Below are positions 55,130-63,717 of a DNA stretch of 64,000 nt, one piece after another; position 1 is the first letter of the stretch; every line of letters starts with the position of its first letter. The notes under the pieces were generated by a model that was given only the letters and a program-made list of their open reading frames with translations, was not told the DNA's origin and made no database searches. The position numbers and the translations under genes are program-made. The stretch is from an uncultured Anaeromyxobacter sp. (GTDB taxonomy: Bacteria > Myxococcota > Myxococcia > Myxococcales > Anaeromyxobacteraceae): the NCBI GenBank assembly GCA_903904005.1, contig CAIVAR010000155.1, forward strand, positions 23,335 to 87,334, read 5' to 3'.

Positions 55130-56155
55130 GTGCCCACCCCCCGTCGGAAATCGGCTGCGGCCGAGACGCGCCTCCTCAAGCTCGCCACCTGGCTCGCCTC
55201 CCGCGGCGAACCGGTGACCCGCGAGACCATCTACGAGGCCTTCCCCGGCGACTACGCCGGCGGCGACGCGGCGCGGGAGAAGAAGTGGACGCGCGACAAG
55301 ACCGACCTGCGCCGCCTGGGCATCCCGCTCATCTTCGAGGAGGACGAGGGGCGGGAGGGCGCCTACCTGGTCGACTCCCACGCCTGCGTCCTGCCCAAGC
55401 TGGAGTTCTCCCCCGAGGAGGCGGCGGTGCTCTGGACCGCCGGGCAGGCGGCGCTGCGCACGCACGACCACCCCCTCGCCGAAGATCTGGAAACCGCCCT
55501 GCGCAAGCTCGCCGTCGGGGCCAAGGGGATGCCCCCGCGGGCCGCCCTCCTCGAGGCCGACTGGGGTGCAGGCCCGCCGGAGTCGCCGGGAAAGCTGCTC
55601 GGGCGGCTCGCCGACGTGGTGGAGCGCCGGAAGCGGCTGAAGATCGCCTACCGCAAGACCGACGGATCGGTCACCGAGCGGCTCGTCGACGTCTACGGCT
55701 ACGCCTGGCGCCGCGGCCACTGGATCTTCGTGGGGCACTGCCACCTGCGCGGGGGCCTCCGGATGTTCTACGTCGAACGGGTCCGCGCCATGACCCTCGC
55801 CCCGGCGCGCCCCCGCGGGCACGACTACGAGGTCCCGGCCGACTTCGACCTGCGGGCCTGGTCCCGGCAGGAGACCTGGGAGTACTTCGAGCACGAGCCC
55901 GTCGACGCGGTCGTGCGCTTCCGCGGCTCGCTGGCCCCGATCGCGGCGCGGCTCCTCCCCCGTGCCTCGTTCACCCGGGATCCGGATGGTTCCCGCCGGG
56001 CGCGGCTCGTGGTGCGCAACCTCCGCGGGATGGTGCGGCAGGCGCTCGCCTGGGGGCCGGAGGCGGAACTGCTCGAGCCGGCCGAGGGCAGGACCCTGGC
56101 GCGCGCCATCCTCTCCTCCCTGTCGGCGCGGCTCGGCGAGGGGGCCCCCCGGTGA
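55130..56155 (+). CDS. WYL-domain transcriptional regulator (PafB-like)
   Basis: 341 residues. An N-terminal winged helix-turn-helix (RLLKLATWLASRGEPVTRETIYEAF...TDLRRLGIPL) is followed by a WYL domain, DVYGYAWRRGHWIFVGHCHLRG and FYVERVRAM, in which the signature appears as WIF. A WCX-like C-terminal part ends the protein. WYL proteins bind single-stranded DNA or nucleotide signals and often regulate DNA-damage or phage-defence genes. It overlaps the second WYL gene (GTGA), as in actinobacterial pafBC. The GTG start has TACACT 10 bases ahead. Confidence 0.88.
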   Translation: MPTPRRKSAAAETRLLKLATWLASRGEPVTRETIYEAFPGDYAGGDAAREKKWTRDKTDLRRLGIPLIFEEDEGREGAYLVDSHACVLPKLEFSPEEAAVLWTAGQAALRTHDHPLAEDLETALRKLAVGAKGMPPRAALLEADWGAGPPESPGKLLGRLADVVERRKRLKIAYRKTDGSVTERLVDVYGYAWRRGHWIFVGHCHLRGGLRMFYVERVRAMTLAPARPRGHDYEVPADFDLRAWSRQETWEYFEHEPVDAVVRFRGSLAPIAARLLPRASFTRDPDGSRRARLVVRNLRGMVRQALAWGPEAELLEPAEGRTLARAILSSLSARLGEGAPR

Positions 56156-57117
56156 CGAACCCGGTCGGCCAGGTCCGCAAGATGCTCCTCCTCGTGCCCG
56201 AGGCCTGGCGCGCGGGGACGCGCGGACTCCCCCTCGAGAAGGCCGTCCGCGTCACCGGTGCGCGCGGCCCCAAGGAGGTCGAGGAGATCGTCGCCGCGCT
56301 CGGCGACATGGAGTTCGGACCTTCCCTCCCGGAGGCGGTCCTCTCGGTCACCGTCGAGGATGGGCGTGTCATCGTCGACCGCGCCATGCACCTCTCCTCC
56401 CCTCCCCCGCTCTCGCTGCGCGAGGGGGCCGCGCTGCTCGCCGCGCTGCGCCCGTTCGAGGGCAACGCCGGCCCGGCTGTCTCGAGGGCCTCCCGGAAGC
56501 TCCGGCGCGCCGTTCCCGAGCCGTTCCGCGAGACGGCCGAGGCGCTGGCCCGGGCCATCGACTACCCGGTCGATCCGCCCGGCGAGTGGGCCGAGGCGCT
56601 CGCGTCGGCCGTCGAGCGCCGCCTGGAGGTCACCGTCGACTACCGCGCCGAGGCCTCCGGAACGGGGGCACCGCGCACCCTCGAGCCGCGCACCGTCTTC
56701 CACAAGGACGGCCACTGGTACCTGGCCGCGTGGAACGTGGCCAAGTCGGAGGAGCACCTCTTCCGGCTCGACCGGATCGCCGGGGTGGCGATCGGGACCC
56801 GCTTCTTCGGCGAGCACAAGGGGCCGCCGCTCGACCGTTACCGCGCGCGCCACCTCTTCTTCCAGTCGGGGAGCGAGCGGGACGTGTCGGTCCGCTTCAC
56901 CGACGAGGGCGCGGCGCTGGCGCTCGAGCAGTGGCCGGAGCGTGCGACCCGGAATCCGGATGGATCGGTGACCGTGGCGGCGCGCCTCTCTCCCGGGAAC
57001 TTCCTCCTCGGATGGGTCCTCGGGTACGGGGGGCAGGCCGAGGTGGCCGAGCCGGCCGACGTGCGGGAGCAGCTGCGCGCGCGGGTGGCGGAGCTCGAGC
57101 AGCTCTACGCCGGGTAG
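56152..57117 (+). CDS. WYL-domain protein (PafC-like)
   Basis: 321 residues. The N-terminal region (QVRKMLLLVPEAWRAGTRGLPLEKAV) is a degenerate helix-turn-helix. The WYL signature is intact in FHKDGHWYLAAWNVAKSEEHLFRLDRI, and a WCX-like end follows (FFQSGSERDVSVRF...GNFLLGWVLGYGGQAEV). The start GTG 56152 overlaps the first WYL gene's stop, so the two subunits are made together and probably form a heterodimer like PafBC. The target genes are unknown. Confidence 0.87.
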   Translation: MTNPVGQVRKMLLLVPEAWRAGTRGLPLEKAVRVTGARGPKEVEEIVAALGDMEFGPSLPEAVLSVTVEDGRVIVDRAMHLSSPPPLSLREGAALLAALRPFEGNAGPAVSRASRKLRRAVPEPFRETAEALARAIDYPVDPPGEWAEALASAVERRLEVTVDYRAEASGTGAPRTLEPRTVFHKDGHWYLAAWNVAKSEEHLFRLDRIAGVAIGTRFFGEHKGPPLDRYRARHLFFQSGSERDVSVRFTDEGAALALEQWPERATRNPDGSVTVAARLSPGNFLLGWVLGYGGQAEVAEPADVREQLRARVAELEQLYAG

Positions 57118-57152
57118 CGCGGGAGCGCCCCCGGCAATAACGATCCCCGACG

Positions 57153-58337
57153 ATGCGCTGGGCCTCCGCCCTCTCCCGCCGTCCCGACCCGTCCGGCGCC
57201 TTTGCCGAGGCGGTCCAGGCCGTGGAGGCTGGGCTCGGCGGCGAGCGGCCCGACCTGCTCCTCGCCTTCGCCTCCCCCCACCACCAGCAGGATTTCCCCG
57301 CCCTGGCGGGTCTCGCGGCCGGGCGCCACCCCGGCGCACTCCTCGTCGGCTGCACGGGTGGCGGCGTGATCGGCGGCTCGCACGAGGTCGAGGAGGGGCC
57401 GGCCCTCTCCCTCACCGGGGCCTCGCTCCCCGGGGTCACGTGCAAGGGCTTCCACACCGAGATGTCGTCGCTTCCCGACGAGGACACCGGGGCCGCGTCC
57501 TGGCACGCCCTCGCCGGCCTCGGACCTCGCGCCCGTCCCAAGTTCCTGCTCCTCGCCGACGCCTTCACGATGGACGCCGACGCGCTGGTCCGGGGACTCG
57601 ACCGCGCCTTTCCGCGCGCACCCAAGTTCGGCGGCCTGGTGAGCGGCGGCAGGGGCACGGGCGAGCACCGCCTCCTGCTCGGCGGCGAGGTCCACCGGAG
57701 CGGGGCCGTGGGCGTGGCCTTCTCGGGCGACCTCGAGGTGGACACCATCATCGCCCAGGGCTGCCGGCCGGTCGGCCCGCCCATGCTCGTCACGCGCTGC
57801 CGCGGCGGCGTCCTCCTGGAGCTCGACCGCGGCAAGCCGCTCGAGGTGCTGGCCGAGATCTACGCGGAGCTCCCCCCCGGGGATCAGGCGCTGATGCGCC
57901 ACTCCCTCTTCCTCGGGCTCGACATGCGCGAGGAGCGGGTCGAGTACGATCCGGGCGAGCTGCTCGTGCGCAACATCCTGGGCGCCGACCCGGACACGGG
58001 CGCCCTCACGGTGGGCGAGGAGCTCCACCCGGTGCAGGCCGTCCAGTTCGTGCTGCGCGACGCTGCGGCGGCTGCGCAGGATCTCCGGCGCATGCTCGAG
58101 ACCCGCCGCGCCACGGGCGCCCCCCGGCCGGAGGGGGCCCTGCTCTTCTCCTGCACCGGCCGCGGGTCCGGCCTCTTCGGCCGGGCCGACCACGACACCG
58201 GGATGTTCCAGGAACTGCTCGGGCCCGCGCCGCTGGGCGGATTCTTCTGCAACGGCGAGATCGGCCCGGTGGGAGGGACCACCTTCCTGCACGGCTACAC
58301 GAGCGCATTCGCGCTGTTCCGCGGGGGCAAGCGCTAG
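57153..58337 (+). CDS. FIST-domain sensory protein
   Basis: 394 residues: FIST_N (about 1-200) with LLVGCTGGGVIGGSHEVEEGPALS, and FIST_C (about 215-370) with FLGLDM...VRNILGADPDTGAL and ALLFSCTGRGSGLF. FIST domains sense small ligands, possibly amino acids, and usually sit in signalling proteins; here the protein stands alone with no output domain. It is cytoplasmic. A TAACGA(T) hexamer lies just ahead of the ATG. It converges with the ferritin-like gene, sharing 4 bases, next to the diguanylate cyclase. Confidence 0.88.
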   Translation: MRWASALSRRPDPSGAFAEAVQAVEAGLGGERPDLLLAFASPHHQQDFPALAGLAAGRHPGALLVGCTGGGVIGGSHEVEEGPALSLTGASLPGVTCKGFHTEMSSLPDEDTGAASWHALAGLGPRARPKFLLLADAFTMDADALVRGLDRAFPRAPKFGGLVSGGRGTGEHRLLLGGEVHRSGAVGVAFSGDLEVDTIIAQGCRPVGPPMLVTRCRGGVLLELDRGKPLEVLAEIYAELPPGDQALMRHSLFLGLDMREERVEYDPGELLVRNILGADPDTGALTVGEELHPVQAVQFVLRDAAAAAQDLRRMLETRRATGAPRPEGALLFSCTGRGSGLFGRADHDTGMFQELLGPAPLGGFFCNGEIGPVGGTTFLHGYTSAFALFRGGKR

Positions 58338-58822
58338 GGCCTGGTCCCTTCGCTGGCGATGCCGAGCGCCCGGGCGATGAGTTCCCGGTGCCGGTCGTCC
58401 TGCTGGGCCAGGGCCTCGAAGAGCTTCTGCACCTCGGGGTCGCCGCTCCGCGCGAGCTCCTCCGCGTGGACCGATCCGAAGCGCAGCTCCATGTCGGCGA
58501 GCGACCGGAGCACGTCGCGGGCGTCGCTCCTGGCGTGGAGCTTGCGGAACGAGACCTGCTTCTCGGTGAGCTCGGCGGCCAGTGCGTCCAGGTCCGATCC
58601 GATGCGCTCGAGCTTCTCGACCGGCCACGGCGCCTTGCCGGCGTGCCGGTCGAGCAACCGGATGCGCATGGCGTGCTGCCCCTCCTCGATGGCCAGCTGC
58701 CCGAAGAGCTCCTTGAGGAAGGGCTGGTGATCGAACGTCGTGGCCAGGTTCGCGTAGATGTCCTGGGCCACCGACTCGATTCGGGTCGCGGCCCCCAGGA
58801 TCTGCATCGCCGTCCTCGTCAT
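58334..58822 (-). CDS. Ferritin-like diiron protein
   Basis: 162 residues of four helices with the carboxylate and His ligands of a rubrerythrin/ferritin-like fold: IEEGQHAMR in the second helix, MELRFGSVHAEEL in the third and QQDDRHREL in the fourth. No rubredoxin tail, so not a full rubrerythrin. The ATG at 58822 overlaps the stop of the hemerythrin-cyclase gene (ATGA). This coupling to an oxygen/iron sensor suggests it helps handle iron or peroxide, or provides a diiron signal. Function otherwise unassigned. Confidence 0.75.
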   Translation of the reverse strand: MTRTAMQILGAATRIESVAQDIYANLATTFDHQPFLKELFGQLAIEEGQHAMRIRLLDRHAGKAPWPVEKLERIGSDLDALAAELTEKQVSFRKLHARSDARDVLRSLADMELRFGSVHAEELARSGDPEVQKLFEALAQQDDRHRELIARALGIASEGTRP

Positions 58823-61464
58823 GTCGGAACTCCCTGCCGCTTCGGGTTCCCCGGCCGTCCGGGTTCGGCGGTCCCCAGGAGGAACTTCGCGAGGGCCACG
58901 TCGTGGGCGAGGATGTGGTAGCGGAACCATTCGGGGAGGCGGTTCGACGCCCACTGGCGGAACCCCGGCGTGACGCCGCCCCGCTCCAGCTCGGAGAGGA
59001 ACCTCCGGGCGTCGCCCACGAAGAGCATGTGGGCCTCCTCGTGCCGCACCCGGGACGGGTAGGACCGCCCCCGCATGAGCTCCTCCTCGTGCGCGAAGTG
59101 GTCGGCCACCGCGGCGATCAGGTTGGCCATGGCGGGACGCACCGCCGCGGCGTCACCGGCGTCGATCAGGGAGACGAACTCCGTGATCGCCCCGGCGATC
59201 TCCTGGTGCTCACGGTCGATGGGCGGGTGGCCGGTCTCCATGAACAACTGCTGGGCGGCCTCCCCTCCGCCCTCCACCTCGGCGGCCGCGACGGCGTTCA
59301 TGTCCACCCAGGACTCCCCGCACCGCACCTGGTTTCGACCGCCGCCCTTGGCCACGTAGAGCGCCTCGTCGGCGCGCTCGACCATGCTCTCCGCCGTGTC
59401 GTCGGGGCGCATCTCGGCGACGCCGAAGCTGCCGGTGACGGCACCCGCCGGGCCGAGGTGGGTCACCTCCATCAGGGCGCGGAGCTTCTCGGCGAGCCGT
59501 GCCGCCCCGGCGGCGTCGGTCACCGACGCGATGATGGCGAACTCCTCGCCGCCCCAGCGGGCCACGAGGTCGGTCTCGCGCACCCGCGTGGAGAGCAGGC
59601 GAGCCGTGGCCGCGAGCACCTGGTCCCCCACCGGGTGGCCGTACCGGTCGTTGACCCGCTTGAAGTGGTCCAGGTCGACGATCACGATGGAGAGCGGGTG
59701 TCGGAACCGCCGCGCCCGGGCGAACTCCCGGGCGAGCGCCTCGTTGAACCCCTGCCGGTTCGCAACCCCGGTCAGCGCATCGGTGTCGGCCCTGCGGGCC
59801 ATCTCCCGGGCGCGCCCCTCGGCTTCGTTGCGCTTCTGGTCCAGGCGGGACTCGGTGCCGAGCTGGCGCTGCGCGATCACGAAGGAGGTGACGATCACGA
59901 TGCTGAGCAGGAGCGTGATGATGATGCCGAGGAGCCGATTCGAGCCGCGGAGCGACTCCTTGCGGAACGTCACGACCGACCAGTCGAGCGCCGGGAGGGC
60001 GATGCGCACGGCAACGTGCCGGGCGCCGTCGACGCGAACCCAGCCCGTCCCGCTCCAGCTCGCGGCGACCAGCGGTCTCTGCCCCGCGTCGGCGCCCTCC
60101 GTCCCGCCCTGGGCCGCCCACATCCGTCGACCCTGATGGTCGTCCACACCGGTCACGAGCACGCGCCCGTCCGGTCCGACCAGGAACGAGGTCCCCGTCC
60201 CCAGTGGCCCGAAGGATTTGGCAGTCAGGCGCTGCCTCACCACGACCACGCCGGCGATGCTCCCGCCGGCGTCCAGGATCGGCTCGCTCGCGTAGAACCC
60301 CGGCGTCCCGCTCGTGCGCCCCAGCCCCACGAAGCGCCCCGGGACCCCGGCCATGGCATCCACGAAGTACGGTCGGTCGGCAAGGTTCCTGCCCGCGTAT
60401 CTGCTCCCCTCGCCCCGGCGGGAGGTGGCGATCACCGTGCCCTTGGCGTCGAGCAGGAAGGCGACGTGCTCCTCGCCGGGCCCGGCGACCGCGGCGACGA
60501 CCTCGTCGAGCCGCGGCGATCCTCCCCCGGCGATGCCCGGGGCGAGGTCCAAGGCGGCGACGAAGCGCACCGCCATCCGGGCCGCTTCGCTCGCGCTCTC
60601 CATCTCCATCACCAGGTGGTCGTGGACCTGGGCCGCGGTCACCTCGGCATCGGCCTGGAGATCGCGGTCGTGCCGCCGGCCGAGCTGGTCGGTGAATACC
60701 CACCCACCGGCGATGACGAGGAGAAGGGTCGACGCGGCGCCCCAGAAGAGGCGCCAGCGCTTCCGGACCACCCGTCCCTGCGTATCGACCGAGGTCGCGT
60801 AGGCCCACAGCGCGAGCGCTGCGGAGCTGACGGCCGCGGCGCGGACGAGCTGCACCGGCACCCCGGTCGCCGCCAGGAAGGCGTCGATCGTGGGCCATCC
60901 CCGGGGGAGCCCCGGTGCGTCGGGCACCACGAGGCCCGCGGCAAGACCGTACGCGGCGACGAACAATGCCGCCCACGCCAGGGATGCTCCGGCCTCCTCC
61001 CCCTCCCGCCGGGCGCGCCGGGCCGCGACCAGGAGAACGGACGCCGTCCAGAGGGTCGCCGGCAGCGCGAGGAGCAGGCGCATCGCCGGGGCCAGGGCCG
61101 GCAATCCCCAGAGGACCGCCACGGAGATGGGCAGGGCCACGAGCACTCCCGTGAACCAGCGCCCCGGGCCCGCCCCCCGGAGCGCCAGATGGGAGCGCCG
61201 GGCGAAGCCGAGCAGGCATGCGTAGCTCGCGAGGAGGAGAAGGGTGATGGCCGGTTCGAGGACGAGGGAGTTCCCGCCCGACTGGCGTGCGAGGAGGAAC
61301 CACTCGGCGGTCGCGTGAAGCCATGCAAAGGCGGAGAGCCATTCCCAGGGGAGCCGTCCCGGCACCGCCCGGGGGATCGACATCGTCATGGCGCCCAGCA
61401 GGATCAGGGCGAGCCCGTAGACGAAATAGACGTAGTCCAGCTGGGATGTGAGGAACTCAGCCAT
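58819..61464 (-). CDS. Diguanylate cyclase with membrane sensor, dCache and hemerythrin domains
   Basis: 881 residues. Residues about 1-260 hold seven or eight membrane helices (MASE-like). A periplasmic dCache domain follows (RRGEGSRYAGRNLADRPYFVDAM) with an extra membrane helix. Then the GGDEF domain has the active motif RWGGEEFAII and an upstream RETD inhibitory site five residues before it. The C-terminal hemerythrin domain has all seven ligands (REHQEI; AHEEELM; RHEEAH; YHILAHD). It should make c-di-GMP in response to extracellular ligand and oxygen or redox state. ATG 61464 is used; GTG 61497 is possible. Its stop overlaps the ferritin-like start. Confidence 0.93.
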   Translation of the reverse strand: MAEFLTSQLDYVYFVYGLALILLGAMTMSIPRAVPGRLPWEWLSAFAWLHATAEWFLLARQSGGNSLVLEPAITLLLLASYACLLGFARRSHLALRGAGPGRWFTGVLVALPISVAVLWGLPALAPAMRLLLALPATLWTASVLLVAARRARREGEEAGASLAWAALFVAAYGLAAGLVVPDAPGLPRGWPTIDAFLAATGVPVQLVRAAAVSSAALALWAYATSVDTQGRVVRKRWRLFWGAASTLLLVIAGGWVFTDQLGRRHDRDLQADAEVTAAQVHDHLVMEMESASEAARMAVRFVAALDLAPGIAGGGSPRLDEVVAAVAGPGEEHVAFLLDAKGTVIATSRRGEGSRYAGRNLADRPYFVDAMAGVPGRFVGLGRTSGTPGFYASEPILDAGGSIAGVVVVRQRLTAKSFGPLGTGTSFLVGPDGRVLVTGVDDHQGRRMWAAQGGTEGADAGQRPLVAASWSGTGWVRVDGARHVAVRIALPALDWSVVTFRKESLRGSNRLLGIIITLLLSIVIVTSFVIAQRQLGTESRLDQKRNEAEGRAREMARRADTDALTGVANRQGFNEALAREFARARRFRHPLSIVIVDLDHFKRVNDRYGHPVGDQVLAATARLLSTRVRETDLVARWGGEEFAIIASVTDAAGAARLAEKLRALMEVTHLGPAGAVTGSFGVAEMRPDDTAESMVERADEALYVAKGGGRNQVRCGESWVDMNAVAAAEVEGGGEAAQQLFMETGHPPIDREHQEIAGAITEFVSLIDAGDAAAVRPAMANLIAAVADHFAHEEELMRGRSYPSRVRHEEAHMLFVGDARRFLSELERGGVTPGFRQWASNRLPEWFRYHILAHDVALAKFLLGTAEPGRPGNPKRQGVPT

Positions 61465-61616
61465 CGGGACCACTTGGTACTGCTCGATGCGTGCCACCGG
61501 CTTCGGTTCCAGATGGTCCGATCTTTGGGAATATCTTCATAGATGCCGGCTGGGTTGAGACCCACCGGGGCCGGATTGACCCGCCCGCCCGGGCCTACCG
61601 AGACATACAGCGGGCC

Positions 61617-61757
61617 ATGACATCGTCCATCGGCTCATGGTCACTTGAACGCATGACATCCATGTTCATCTTCACTGGTGGTGCAGTTGGGGTCCTCCTC
61701 ATCTCGTTCGTCTACGCCGAGGTCCGGGACGCAGCGCGGAGCCGCAAGCATCACTGA
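61617..61757 (+). CDS. Possible small membrane protein
   Basis: 46 residues from ATG 61617, or 34 from ATG 61653. One clean transmembrane helix (MFIFTGGAVGVLLISFVYAE) is followed by a basic tail RDAARSRKHH. It has more A/T-ending codons at its start (ACA, ACT, GGT, GCA, GTT) than its neighbours. Its TGA overlaps an ATG of the transporter reading frame. It resembles small cbb3-oxidase or holin-like subunits only in shape. No family match can be made. Confidence 0.35.
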   Translation: MTSSIGSWSLERMTSMFIFTGGAVGVLLISFVYAEVRDAARSRKHH

Positions 61758-61785
61758 TGCTCCCCGGGGCACGGCTCCGGCGCGC

Positions 61786-61791
61786 TATGTT
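61786..61791 (+). promoter_or_regulatory. -10-like element before the DMT transporter
   Basis: TATGTT lies 7 bases before the GTG at 61799, with no Shine-Dalgarno site. This makes 61799 a good start candidate. Confidence 0.4.
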
Positions 61792-61798
61792 CGCGCGC

Positions 61799-62689
61799 GT
61801 GCGACGCCACCCCTACCTCCTGCTCTCGGGCGCCGCGCTCCTCTGGGCGGGGAACTTCGTCCTCGGCCGCGCCATGCGGGGACACATCCCGCCGGTGGGG
61901 CTGGCCTTCTGGCGCTGGTCTCTCGCCCTCGCCGTCCTCCTCGCATTCCAGGGGCGCCGCCTGTTCGCGCAGCGCGCGGCGCTCCTCGACCGCCGGGGCA
62001 TCGTGGTGGCGCTGGGGGTGCTGGGCGTCGGGAACTTCAACCTCCTCCTCTACGCCGGGCTCCAGGAGACGACGGCGACGAACGCGCTCCTGCTCAACGC
62101 CGCCGCCCCGGCCTTCATCCTGGCCCTGTCCTACGCCGCCGGCCAGGGGCGCCCCACCGCCCGGATGATCGTCGGCGTCCTCCTCTCGCTGGCCGGTGTG
62201 GCGGCGATCCTCTCCCGCGGCGAGCCCGCCGCGCTCCTCGCCCTCCGCCTCAACCGGGGTGATCTCTGGGTGCTCGCCGCGGTCCTCTCCTGGTCGGCCT
62301 ACACGGTCCTCCTCCCCCGCCGCCCTCCGGACGTGGAACCGATGGTCCTCCTCACGGCCACCGTGATCGTCGGGACGGCATGGATCGCCCCCTTCTACCT
62401 CTGGGAGATCTCGCGCGGGCTCCACATGACCGCGGACCTCCCCACGGTGGCGAGCATCCTCTACGTGGGGCTCTTCGCGTCGCTCGCCGCCTACGCGCTG
62501 TGGAACGCCGGCGTGGCGCTGGCCGGCCCGGGGCGCGCGGGGGTGGCGCTGAACCTCATGCCCGCCTTCGGGACGGTCCTCGCCGTGCTCTTGCTCGGGG
62601 AACCGTTCCACCCGTTCCAGGCGGCCGGGATCGGCCTCATCGTGGGCGGGGTGACGCTGGTCCAGTCGCGGGCTATCCTCCGCGGGTGA
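61799..62689 (+). CDS. EamA-type drug/metabolite transporter
   Basis: 296 residues from GTG 61799, with ten membrane segments as two EamA repeats: LLLSGAALLWAGNFVLGRAMRG...FWRWSLA and GDLWVLAAVLSWSAYTVLLPRR. The second ends GRAGVALNLMPAFGTVLAVLLLGE. Size and start match the family. Starts at 61757 and 61787 would add an Arg-rich stretch not typical of it. It probably exports an amino acid or another metabolite. The stop overlaps the next start (GTGA), so the following gene is coupled. Confidence 0.85.
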   Translation: MRRHPYLLLSGAALLWAGNFVLGRAMRGHIPPVGLAFWRWSLALAVLLAFQGRRLFAQRAALLDRRGIVVALGVLGVGNFNLLLYAGLQETTATNALLLNAAAPAFILALSYAAGQGRPTARMIVGVLLSLAGVAAILSRGEPAALLALRLNRGDLWVLAAVLSWSAYTVLLPRRPPDVEPMVLLTATVIVGTAWIAPFYLWEISRGLHMTADLPTVASILYVGLFASLAAYALWNAGVALAGPGRAGVALNLMPAFGTVLAVLLLGEPFHPFQAAGIGLIVGGVTLVQSRAILRG

Positions 62690-63129
62690 CCGACACCGCC
62701 CGACGCATCCCGCACGTCTTCCCCCGGTCCGAGCTGGCATGGCTGCTCGCTCCGACCTACGCCGATTCCCTCGCCGTCGACGAGGAGATCGCCGTCGAGC
62801 GGCTCGGCCGGGCGCTCGCGAATCCGGAGGTCCTGGCCGGGATCCACGACGCCCTCGCCGCGGCGCTGGAGGACACGCGGGGACCGCGCACCGACTCCGA
62901 GGCCCAGGTCGATCGCATCTCGAAGCGGCTGCAGACGCGCCGGTCGCGGGTCAAGCCGGCCGCGTCGACGCCGGCGGTCTCGGCGGTGATGATCTGGCTG
63001 AACCTCGCCATCGGGATGGCGCCCGAGTCGATGCGGGACACCCTCGCGTCGGGCAAGGGCGCGGCGATGCTCGCGACCGGCCTCCGGGAGGTCGCCGCGA
63101 GCATCGTGAAGGACCTGTCGCGCGGATAG
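62686..63129 (+). CDS. Hypothetical protein
   Basis: 147 residues from GTG 62686, overlapping the transporter's stop (GTGA). It has an acidic N-terminal helix (YADSLAVDEEIAVERLGRALANPEVLAGIHDALAAAL), a basic middle (KRLQTRRSRVKPAAS), then VSAVMIWLNLAIGMAPESMRDTLASGKGAAML. I do not recognise it. The coupling indicates that it is translated. Confidence 0.5.
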   Translation: MTDTARRIPHVFPRSELAWLLAPTYADSLAVDEEIAVERLGRALANPEVLAGIHDALAAALEDTRGPRTDSEAQVDRISKRLQTRRSRVKPAASTPAVSAVMIWLNLAIGMAPESMRDTLASGKGAAMLATGLREVAASIVKDLSRG

Positions 63130-63144
63130 GATCCGCGCCGGGCC

Positions 63145-63645
<501 letters not shown>

Positions 63646-63696
63646 GCAGCGACCTCTACCGTTCCCGGCAGAGGCCGCCCATGATCGCCGTCACTC

Positions 63697-63713
63697 GTGC
63701 CCCAAAGGGGCGC
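63697..63713 (-). terminator. Hairpin between GcvH-like and rubrerythrin genes
   Basis: GTGCCCC/GGGGCGC, a 7-bp stem with one G-T pair and an AAA loop, lies 4 bases after the GcvH-like stop on the minus strand. No T-run follows. It may limit read-through into rubrerythrin. Confidence 0.3.
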
Positions 63714-63717
63714 CCGC

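Noticed and set aside
58006..58308. Minus-strand open frames opposite the FIST gene
   Set aside because: Their composition is Arg/Gly/Ala shadow sequence with no domain motif.
61757..61798. ATG at 61757 as the start of the EamA transporter, with TGATG coupling to the small ORF
   Set aside because: It adds an Arg-rich 14-residue extension, and the GTG at 61799 has a -10-like hexamer 7 bases upstream. Kept only as an alternative.
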